A DNA stretch of 15,612 nucleotides from GWF2-43-63 sp964559205 (GTDB lineage Bacteria > Bacteroidota > Bacteroidia > Bacteroidales > DTU049): contig CAZLHV010000060.1 of NCBI GenBank assembly GCA_964559205.1, positions 1-15,612 on the forward strand. Reading direction: 5' to 3'. Below the pieces are notes generated by a model. That model made no database searches and had not been told where the DNA came from. It worked only from the letters and a program-made list of their open reading frames with translations. The translations under genes were made by a program, and so were the position numbers. Shown one piece after another: positions 6,982 to 13,332 of this stretch (position 1 is its first letter; every line of letters starts with the position of its first letter).

Positions 6982-7734
6982 CTATTCCTTTTTTAAATAA
7001 TTTTTAATGATATTCCTAGTGTGCCTGATCAGCATTAATGAACCTGTCGAACCGTGCCCCGGAACGATTATTTCAGCATTCGGGAATTTCTTCCGAACTC
7101 TTTTTAATGACTTTTGCCATTCATTTACATCACCATCCGCTATATACCCAATACCTGTCGATCCGGCCGATTTAATCAAACATCCACCAAATAGTATCTT
7201 CTGATCAGGAAAATAGACAACTACATTGTCCATGCTGTGTCCAGCCCCCGGATAAAAACACTTGACCTGTATACCCCCAAATGAGAATTCAAGAGATTTT
7301 GAAAAGGATGCTTTCGGTACTTCAAGATTTCGTTTAACACACTCGTTGCAGGTCATTTCATTGGCAATTGAAAACACATTCCTTCGGTGGAGTTCTGCAA
7401 GCCCTCCAATACAGTCGTTGTGCCAGTGCCCTGGAATGAACATGGTTACGGTTGCATGTATCGAATCACGTAAAAAATTCAAAAGACATGCGGTCTTATC
7501 TTCGTCCATTGGAGTATCAATCATCAATGCATTACCATTGCGAATGATGAACAAACCGTTCGAAGAAACAGAACCAAATCCATCCACTTCATCATAGGTG
7601 ACATGCAAAAAAAACGAATCACGGATATGGATCAATTGTATATCAGAACGAACAAGAATGGTGTCGCCTGCCTGCGGATAAGCGGGCAAAAAAAGCAGCC
7701 AAAAGCCGATGAACAGAAGTAATTTACACATCAT
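6982..7734 (-). CDS. Subclass B1 metallo-beta-lactamase
   Basis: 250 residues from the ATG at 7734, which overlaps the upstream stop codon as TGATG; an in-frame GTG at 7737 and a second ATG at 7731 are alternatives. A hydrophobic signal peptide (about residues 1-20) indicates a periplasmic or lipid-linked enzyme. All six B1 zinc ligands are present. HWHND at 103-107 gives His116, His118 and Asp120 in standard numbering. GAGHSMDN at 164-171 gives His196. LFGGCLIK at 181-188 gives Cys221 and substrate-binding Lys224. VPGHG at 225-229 gives His263. As I recall CcrA/CfiA, the similarity runs along the whole chain (DCIGGL, FGGC, DVNEW/DVTAW, KKFPNA). One active-site difference stands out: the Asn233 position, conserved in most B1 enzymes, is Tyr (GIGYIAD, residue 197). 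The likely reaction is hydrolysis of beta-lactams including carbapenems, but the Tyr leaves the spectrum open. No integron or insertion sequence flanks it, so it looks like a resident chromosomal gene. Confidence 0.88.
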   Translation of the reverse strand: MMCKLLLFIGFWLLFLPAYPQAGDTILVRSDIQLIHIRDSFFLHVTYDEVDGFGSVSSNGLFIIRNGNALMIDTPMDEDKTACLLNFLRDSIHATVTMFIPGHWHNDCIGGLAELHRRNVFSIANEMTCNECVKRNLEVPKASFSKSLEFSFGGIQVKCFYPGAGHSMDNVVVYFPDQKILFGGCLIKSAGSTGIGYIADGDVNEWQKSLKRVRKKFPNAEIIVPGHGSTGSLMLIRHTRNIIKNYLKKE

Positions 7735-8654
7735 CACAAATACTTTTCCTCCGCAAATGTGCGATGAATGCCTTTTGAGTATTTTACATCAGGATATCCG
7801 AAAATTACAAAAAGGCCTTCACGGCTTTTAAACTTTATTCCATGATCTTCGCGGAATTTTCGGGCTCTTCGACCATTCTGAATCATGGGATGCATGGCTC
7901 CCAGCATGCAGGTGCCCAGACCCAATGCTTCACCCGCATGCATGGCATAAGTGGCAGCAACAATGGGATCTGCCGGATCGGTAAACGGCGAACCGTAGAA
8001 ATACATGGCCAATGGAGCATCGTAAGTGACATAGTTTTTACCCTTATCCATGTTTTCAACATACACTTTAAATAAAGGTCTGACAAAATTCCGAAACATG
8101 GCATCATTGTTCTTACCCCAGAAAGGTCGCATCAAAGCAAGGAAAACAGGAGATACCAACCATTTCATTCCCCGAAGATAATGGCAGAAATCTCTCGAAA
8201 AATTCAACACTTTATCGTGTCCGTGAAGGACAAGTACATGCACATCAGATGGAGGAAGCCCCATTGGAGCGGTTCGAGCTGCTACCAGGATCTTTTCAAC
8301 AATATCGTTCTCAACAGGCTTATCCTTAAACTCACGAATACTTCTCCTGCGCTGAAATAATGCCAATAATTGATCGTAGGTAGAAGCATCTTTTTCCGCA
8401 GGCAGGCTAAAAACATCTTCTGGACTTAAGGTCCTTCCCTGAATAGTGATCGCTCCAACAGGACAAATGGCCATGCAATGACCACAGCCGATGCACCCAA
8501 ATGCTGCAGTTCGGCCAGTGGCAACGGCAATCCCGTTTTGCAATTCAATACTGAAATCCTTACATACTTTTATACATAAACCACATCCGGTGCATTTCTG
8601 AGCATCGATTTCAATGTGAGCAACCTCCCGGGTGCGTGAAGTAGGAATGGCCAT
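7734..8654 (-). CDS. Ferredoxin-nitroreductase fusion (2x[4Fe-4S] + nitroreductase)
   Basis: 306 residues, cytoplasmic (no signal peptide). Residues 12-72 form a bacterial-type ferredoxin with two CxxCxxCxxxC sets: Cys21, 24, 27, 31 (CTGCGLCIKVC) and Cys54, 57, 60, 64 (CIGCGHCMAIC), the second followed by Pro. Residues about 95-306 are a flavin-binding nitroreductase fold. RRRSIREFKDKPV at 102-114 is the usual first FMN-binding motif, followed by AARTAPMG (125-132), then the hydrophobic AGEALGLGTCMLG (240-252) and VIFGYP (283-288). Fusions of this kind are widespread in anaerobes, where the ferredoxin part feeds electrons to FMN to reduce nitro, quinone or other acceptors; the physiological substrate is unknown. 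The stop codon overlaps the lactamase start, so the lactamase is almost certainly translated from the same transcript. It starts at the only sensible ATG, 8654. Confidence 0.9.
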   Translation of the reverse strand: MAIPTSRTREVAHIEIDAQKCTGCGLCIKVCKDFSIELQNGIAVATGRTAAFGCIGCGHCMAICPVGAITIQGRTLSPEDVFSLPAEKDASTYDQLLALFQRRRSIREFKDKPVENDIVEKILVAARTAPMGLPPSDVHVLVLHGHDKVLNFSRDFCHYLRGMKWLVSPVFLALMRPFWGKNNDAMFRNFVRPLFKVYVENMDKGKNYVTYDAPLAMYFYGSPFTDPADPIVAATYAMHAGEALGLGTCMLGAMHPMIQNGRRARKFREDHGIKFKSREGLFVIFGYPDVKYSKGIHRTFAEEKYL

Positions 8655-8672
8655 AACTGACTTTTTATTCGC

Positions 8673-8680
8673 CTAAATTA
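8673..8680 (-). promoter_or_regulatory. Weak promoter-like element for the nitroreductase-lactamase operon
   Basis: Read on the minus strand the bases are TAATTTAG, one mismatch from TAnnTTTG, 18 bp before the ATG at 8654. No clear TTTG is seen about 20 bp further upstream. It is the best candidate in this gap but weak. Confidence 0.2.
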
Positions 8681-8810
8681 CAAAAAGGCCGGAATATATT
8701 GTTTCGTATTTTTTGACTCATTTCGTTCTTAAATCACGATCGAAACCAGGTCATTTATCCAATTTTCTGGCTGATCATGTACGATTAACCGTATCGTAAA
8801 AGACAATACA

Positions 8811-8818
8811 TACTTTTG
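8811..8818 (+). promoter_or_regulatory. Bacteroidota -7 element before the microprotein gene
   Basis: TACTTTTG fully matches TAnnTTTG and lies 12 bp before the ATG at 8831, leaving a very short A-rich leader, as often seen in this phylum. The -33 TTTG is not evident. Confidence 0.4.
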
Positions 8819-8830
8819 AAACAAAAAACC

Positions 8831-8932
8831 ATGAAAATCAAAGTGCTCTCCGTCATCATTGCTTATTGCATTACCGCAACCCTCATCACAATTTGGTTTA
8901 TTGAGGTTACCGGCATCGCCATCAGCGATTAA
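8831..8932 (+). CDS. Putative 33-residue single-pass membrane microprotein
   Basis: The frame runs from ATG at 8831 to TAA at 8930-8932 and encodes 33 residues beginning MKIKVLSVIIAY and ending TGIAISD. Two lysines at the N-terminus are followed by about 20 hydrophobic residues (roughly 5-24) and a short tail with Glu and Asp, giving either one membrane helix or an uncleaved signal anchor. Support for expression is a full-match -7 element at 8811-8818 and an A-rich sequence directly before the ATG. It is divergent from the nitroreductase-lactamase operon and converges on the amidohydrolase. I do not recognise the family. At this length an open frame can arise by chance, so this is a candidate rather than a firm gene. 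Confidence 0.45.
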   Translation: MKIKVLSVIIAYCITATLITIWFIEVTGIAISD

Positions 8933-9030
8933 CCATGCCATGCAGTAGCGTGTCTGCAACTTGCATCAAAGACGATTTAAGCCGCAAAGCTGATCGTATA
9001 CCCATCGTCGAAACCGAAAATCAGCACAAA

Positions 9031-10122
9031 CTATAAGCCCAAAAACCGCCTGGGGTTTTCAAAGGAAATGGTGTTGAAATGTGCATCACCAATAGCGTCG
9101 CGAATGTTTCCCGCAAAATCGTGATCGGTCTCCGACGATGCCGGCATGTAAAAATCGGAACCGAAAAGAATCCTGCTTCGTAACACTGGATCCTGAAGAA
9201 AAGTGTTGAACAAACGATAGAAATTGTTCCGACAATCGCTCACATTATAATATAACGTGTAGCTGATGTCGGTATACAGATTTGGGTATTCGCGGAGCAT
9301 GTTGTTGATGATGTTGACCCAGTTTTCCTCGTCGTTCGGATCGCAAAGCATTGTGGTCCACATTTTATCGGAGCCGTAATGCGCAAGACAAATACGCACC
9401 TCGGGGTATTTTTCAAACACAATCCGGTAGTTTTTCGGATGTGTAAACAAATCACACAAATCCTTTTTGCTTAGCCCCCGCGGATTGATTTCGTAATAGG
9501 GATTCTGCAACAACTCAATCAGATCGCTGCGGCTACCTTTGAAATGGGTCGGATTGTGCGGACTGCAATGTGCCGTCACAGGCAGGTTGTTGTCAATGCA
9601 ATACTGATACACGCAATCGAAACGTTCGTCGTGCGGAAACACTCCCAGCGGTGGGTAAAGCTTCACGCCACGGAAACCCATTTGTTCAATTGCCTCACGC
9701 AGCAGCTGAAAATAGCCCGGACGTCGCGGATCGATGTGCACAAAAGGAATCACATGCTGTGGGTCGAGTGTTGAAAGTTCAAGCAACTGATCCCGGTAGG
9801 GTCTGGGCACATCGCCTGCCCCCATGTATTGCATGTCCATGCTGAGCACACAAAAAGCCGCATCAGGTGGATAGCTGCTCCGGCACATCTGCAATATTTC
9901 AGCCTGACTGTTTTTACTTCCGATCAGATAAAACTGAAGATACCGTTCTGCCTCTTCTGCATCGATGCCAAAAAGCTTCTCGAGCTTGCGCACAAATTTC
10001 AGAAAATGGGCCATTAACTCTTCGGTTTCCTCTTTCCGAAGGAAATTCATCAGCAGCTTTGGATAAAAGCGCTCCGGAATATCATCTTCCGTAAAGGTGT
10101 GAATGTGGCAGTTGTATATCAT
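9031..10122 (-). CDS. Amidohydrolase-2 family metal-dependent hydrolase
   Basis: 363 residues, cytoplasmic, a TIM-barrel hydrolase or decarboxylase of the amidohydrolase_2 (ACMSD-like) type. Metal-ligand motifs in order are NCHIH (4-8, His6 and His8), FRGVKLYPP (150-158), TAHCS (183-187, His185), CLAHYG (245-250, His248) and LFGSDFYM (319-326, Asp323), ending in the family's usual NPRRFLGL at the C-terminus. An insertion of about 70 residues between HIH and the first barrel strands (15-85) is largely helical and charged. The substrate is not evident. The ATG (10122) overlaps the stop of the LytTR regulator in an ATGA arrangement, so the two proteins are likely made together. That suggests the hydrolase works with, or answers to, the signal sensed by the regulator, which is inference from position only. 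Confidence 0.85.
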   Translation of the reverse strand: MIYNCHIHTFTEDDIPERFYPKLLMNFLRKEETEELMAHFLKFVRKLEKLFGIDAEEAERYLQFYLIGSKNSQAEILQMCRSSYPPDAAFCVLSMDMQYMGAGDVPRPYRDQLLELSTLDPQHVIPFVHIDPRRPGYFQLLREAIEQMGFRGVKLYPPLGVFPHDERFDCVYQYCIDNNLPVTAHCSPHNPTHFKGSRSDLIELLQNPYYEINPRGLSKKDLCDLFTHPKNYRIVFEKYPEVRICLAHYGSDKMWTTMLCDPNDEENWVNIINNMLREYPNLYTDISYTLYYNVSDCRNNFYRLFNTFLQDPVLRSRILFGSDFYMPASSETDHDFAGNIRDAIGDAHFNTISFENPRRFLGL

Positions 10123-12167
10123 ATTTCTTTGCGATAAACTTTATCGAAACTCTTGATAAACGTTTCTGCATAGCTTCGCGAGACGGGTACCTGCTGTTCG
10201 GCGCCACTCACATCGAGTTTGTAGCCATGCGAATTTCCAAGCACTTTCTTCACTTTGCTGAGATTGACAATGTATGATTTATGGCAACGGCTAAACTGCT
10301 CATGTGATGCAAGCTGCGTTTCGATCAATTTCATGGTTGCCAGAATCAGGGTGTTTTTGATTCGATTGTTTTCGACATGACAAACCTTGGCATAATTTCC
10401 GGCCGCTTCAACAAGAATGAGATCGGAAGCGGCAATCCGAACAACATCTTTCGAACGGTCTGAAAATATTTCAATATATCCGGTATCGTCTGATGCAGGA
10501 GCCGATTGTATCCGGTTCGACAGCAGCCCGGCCAACTGAATATGTTTTCGAAGCAATACTTTTTCAAGGTAAATGATGAAGAAAAATACAGGAATGATGG
10601 TAACGCCGGTAATGACCAGCATTACATTGAGGTATTCGACCCATGAGCCGAAACCGCCGACACTCAGCCATGCATAGCCAATCACCACCATGTTGATGAT
10701 GAGCAGAAACAAAATGGCAATGATGGTAAAACGCTTGTTAAAGCCGGGTCGGGCCGACCAATGTGCCGGAAGCAGGGTGATACCTGCAGAGGTTAGTGCT
10801 GAAATCAGAAAACCGGTCACTGCATAATGAAGCCAGCCGAAATCGGCAAAACGCCCCGAAAGATTCAGCGGATTAACGAAGTATAAAATCACCAAATAAT
10901 ACAATAGGCCAAAAACAAAGGCAATCAGGATGCGCGCCAGCGGAAAATCGAGGGTAAATTCCTTCAGCAAATACAAACGGTATTGCAAACGGCGCATGTT
11001 GTTCAGCGCCATCATAAACAGCACCATGATGGCCAGAAAAAAATAAAACAACATGTTGCGCTGACTTCGGGCATTGGCCAACGACAACTCCTGCTCTTTC
11101 TGCAGCAGATCAATCCGGCTGTTCAGTTTTCCTGTTTCAACTTCAAGCTGCAGACTTGCAATTTTTCGTTCTGCATCGCTGCCATAAATTTCGTTCAACA
11201 CCCTGTGAAACTCTTCGGTGCTTTGGAGCGCAGCCTCAAAATCTCCGGTTTGCTTTTGCAGTCTGATGAGCAGCCGCAAATAAATGCCCAGATGGATGTT
11301 CAGTTTGTTCTCGTATAACTCAGGCAGCGTCTTTCGAATGGCTGCAATGCCCTGCTCCGGATTTGCCACCCCTAAAAATTCGGCTTCATAATATTCGGCT
11401 TCGAGATAATTCCGCCTGAGCTTGTTTTGCTGATTGTATTGCTTTGCACTGTCAGTCAGCAACAGCGCTTCAGCATGATTCCCACTGTAAAACTCGCAAA
11501 TAGCCCTCGAGAGCAACACATCCGAAACCTTTTCGGGTTCTTCAGCAAGCTGGTAGTAATGCATGGCCGTTTTAAAACAGAATATGGCTGTATCACTATG
11601 GCCCATTGCATCGTGATAATCGCCGAGTGCTTCGGCATGCAAAGCAAGAATGTGCGGATCGGACGAGTAACGGCTCAGAAAGGTCAATGCATGAATGGCT
11701 TTACGGCTCACATCCTGCTTCTGCATCCCGATGGCCGTCAGTGCAATGGCGTTGAGCGACTCGGCCACACCTTTCAGACTGCCACCCTGCCAATACTGAT
11801 GCAGCGCGAGGTAATAAAACTTCAGTGCCTCTTCTTCGATAAATCGTGTATAACAAATTTCTCCAATAAGCTGATTGCAGGCTGCTGCATAGGTCAGCCC
11901 CGAAGGTTCGGGAAGTTCCATGGCTTTTTCTCTGGCATCGAAAACAAGGAGCATGGCACTGTCAATATTGCCATAACGAAGCATCTTTCGCGAATCGTCA
12001 AGTAACGAAGCAATCAAATCAGCAACTGCATCATCCATCGGATTCTTTTCCGCCACCGTCTGTTCATCAGGAGTCTTTTCCTGATCCATCAAGGTTTGCA
12101 GCCCGCTGCTCATGAAGGGCAGCAATAGCATCAAGCAAAAGCACACGAATTTTAAAACCGCCTGCAT
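10119..12167 (-). CDS. Membrane-anchored TPR - five-TM - LytTR transcriptional regulator
   Basis: 682 residues from the ATG at 12167. A TTG 18 bp upstream is in frame but lies within the TACATTTG promoter element, so it is rejected. Residues 1-24 are a signal peptide or first membrane segment. Residues about 50-345 are helical repeats of TPR type (for example GDYHDAMGHSDTAIFCFKTA and SRAICEFYSGNHAEALLL). A coiled-coil follows at about 334-366, then TM segments near 372-389, 411-431, 446-466, 480-500 and 513-533. Residues about 564-680 form a LytTR DNA-binding domain, recognisable by LVEAAGNYAKV, RCHKSYIVNLSKV and VPVSRSY. The TPR part is predicted outside the cytoplasm and the LytTR part inside, so this would be a one-protein signalling regulator that binds DNA while tethered to the membrane. 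No receiver or kinase domain is present. It is the first gene of a pair with the amidohydrolase. Confidence 0.85.
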   Translation of the reverse strand: MQAVLKFVCFCLMLLLPFMSSGLQTLMDQEKTPDEQTVAEKNPMDDAVADLIASLLDDSRKMLRYGNIDSAMLLVFDAREKAMELPEPSGLTYAAACNQLIGEICYTRFIEEEALKFYYLALHQYWQGGSLKGVAESLNAIALTAIGMQKQDVSRKAIHALTFLSRYSSDPHILALHAEALGDYHDAMGHSDTAIFCFKTAMHYYQLAEEPEKVSDVLLSRAICEFYSGNHAEALLLTDSAKQYNQQNKLRRNYLEAEYYEAEFLGVANPEQGIAAIRKTLPELYENKLNIHLGIYLRLLIRLQKQTGDFEAALQSTEEFHRVLNEIYGSDAERKIASLQLEVETGKLNSRIDLLQKEQELSLANARSQRNMLFYFFLAIMVLFMMALNNMRRLQYRLYLLKEFTLDFPLARILIAFVFGLLYYLVILYFVNPLNLSGRFADFGWLHYAVTGFLISALTSAGITLLPAHWSARPGFNKRFTIIAILFLLIINMVVIGYAWLSVGGFGSWVEYLNVMLVITGVTIIPVFFFIIYLEKVLLRKHIQLAGLLSNRIQSAPASDDTGYIEIFSDRSKDVVRIAASDLILVEAAGNYAKVCHVENNRIKNTLILATMKLIETQLASHEQFSRCHKSYIVNLSKVKKVLGNSHGYKLDVSGAEQQVPVSRSYAETFIKSFDKVYRKEI

Positions 12168-12182
12168 AATTCTGTGATTACA

Positions 12183-12190
12183 CAAATGTA
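12183..12190 (-). promoter_or_regulatory. Bacteroidota -7 element for the LytTR regulator operon
   Basis: On the minus strand the bases read TACATTTG, a full match to TAnnTTTG, 15 bp before the ATG at 12167. Only a run of T's, not a clean TTTG, lies about 20 bp upstream. It would give a leader of roughly 10 bases. The promoter sits in the 61-bp gap after the stop of the upstream secreted-protein gene, showing that the regulator has its own promoter. Confidence 0.5.
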
Positions 12191-12228
12191 CGGTTTTTCT
12201 CCGGATAGAAAAAAGATGATCAATCTCC

Positions 12229-13332
12229 TCAGAAACCGATCACTTTTGCCGAAACTGACTGACCCTGAGCATCACTTAAGCGGACAACATAAACACCCTC
12301 GGCCATGGCCTTCTCACGAAACGAATGATGACGTACTCCGGGCAATGGACAAACCAGCAGGTCGCTTTGCAACACCTGTCCGGCAGCCGAAAGAAGATCA
12401 ATCTGGTATTTGCCAGCTCTGGCAACAGAAAAATCAAGTTCTACCACTCCTGATGCTTTTTCGGTTTCAACACGGATGATGCTGAAACTGTTTTCTTCAA
12501 CGCAGGATGCATTCATGAAACCCAGCTCTTTTTCCGTTCCGTTGAAGTCGGTCTGAGTAAGTAAAAATGTTCCGCCAAAGGCATCTCCAGCCGGAAGCAT
12601 GCACTCATAATCGATCACATCGTTGCTGTTTCCGGCACCTGCCACCATGGTGAGCAGCTCGCGCTCACCCGAAGCATTGATACGGTACAAGGAAAAATGA
12701 TCATTGATGCTTTCGGAATACGTGGTCCATCCAAAACGAATGAAGCCACCACTGCAGGACGCACTGAGACTGCCGGCAATCACAGGCAGTACCGAACAAT
12801 CGAGCGTACAACCTCCGCCAAGTGTCCAGTCAAACGAATAGGGACTTGATGTTGCACTCCAGTTGTCAATCAGCATGATGTACACTTTACCCACATCGCC
12901 GGCAGCCACCGTAATCGGGGCCACACAGCCCTTGTATGTACCGATGGGTGCACCCCAGACATCATCCGATGTTTCAACTTCACCTGCAACCATGCCTGTA
13001 TTGTTGCAATCGCCGAGATAACAATTGCTCGAGCCCACTCCGTTGTACCAGCTGCAGCGCAACGGTGCATTGGTTGGCGGACAAATGGTTGCCAGTGATG
13101 AACCGGCAGGAAAAGGACCCCAGATGGCAAAATCATAATCATCGGTTCCATTGGCCGGTGTCAGCACAAAACCTATGGTTCCGGCCGAGGCCGGCGAAAA
13201 TGCATACCACGTGCTCTGATGCTCTCCGCTTGAACCAAAACAACCCCGGTTGGCTGCAGTCAGTTCTTCAACGCCTTCGCCTTCTGAATTTCCGGCAACC
13301 GTGGCATCGTTGCAAATGGTATATGAACGGGA
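12229..13332 (-). CDS. Type IX-secreted modular protein, C-terminal part (downstream of a frameshift)
   Basis: This is the 3' portion of a gene that begins at 15017. The frame is open from 13332, just below a TGA at 13333-13335; the first start codon in it is a GTG at 13167, in the middle of a domain, so independent translation is unlikely. The first residues read TICNDATVAG and soon NRGCFGSSGEHQS, a pattern I know from secreted adhesin-like domains of Bacteroidota. This is followed by TDDYDFAIWGP and WTLGGGC, which close the domain, so the meaning lies in this frame and not in the tail of the upstream frame. Next comes an Ig/FN3-like segment (about SLSASCSGGFIRFGW). The last 80 or so residues, from FSIIRVETE to SAKVIGF, have the strand pattern GKYQIDLL, GQVLQS, AEGVYVVRL of a type A T9SS C-terminal sorting domain. 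T9SS exports such proteins through the outer membrane and attaches or releases them. Confidence 0.75.
   Translation of the reverse strand, partial: SRSYTICNDATVAGNSEGEGVEELTAANRGCFGSSGEHQSTWYAFSPASAGTIGFVLTPANGTDDYDFAIWGPFPAGSSLATICPPTNAPLRCSWYNGVGSSNCYLGDCNNTGMVAGEVETSDDVWGAPIGTYKGCVAPITVAAGDVGKVYIMLIDNWSATSSPYSFDWTLGGGCTLDCSVLPVIAGSLSASCSGGFIRFGWTTYSESINDHFSLYRINASGERELLTMVAGAGNSNDVIDYECMLPAGDAFGGTFLLTQTDFNGTEKELGFMNASCVEENSFSIIRVETEKASGVVELDFSVARAGKYQIDLLSAAGQVLQSDLLVCPLPGVRHHSFREKAMAEGVYVVRLSDAQGQSVSAKVIGF

Larger units (their letters stand above)
8655..9030. other. Intergenic stretch holding a microprotein gene and divergent promoters
   Basis: 376 bp lie between the ferredoxin-nitroreductase start and the amidohydrolase stop. 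The left part should contain the minus-strand promoter of the nitroreductase-lactamase operon; the middle holds a plus-strand -7 element at 8811-8818 and a 33-codon open frame at 8831-8932. In 8933-9030 I see only a weak inverted repeat, GCTGAT at 8989-8994 and ATCAGC at 9020-9025, just after the amidohydrolase stop. It has no T-run and is not a convincing terminator. Confidence 0.5.

Noticed and set aside
8989..9025. Intrinsic terminator after the amidohydrolase
   Set aside because: The stem is only 6 bp with a 25-base loop and no T-run on the minus strand.
11427..12005. 192-codon plus-strand frame inside the LytTR regulator
   Set aside because: It is a shadow of the TPR-coding region on the opposite strand; the product has no recognisable pattern.
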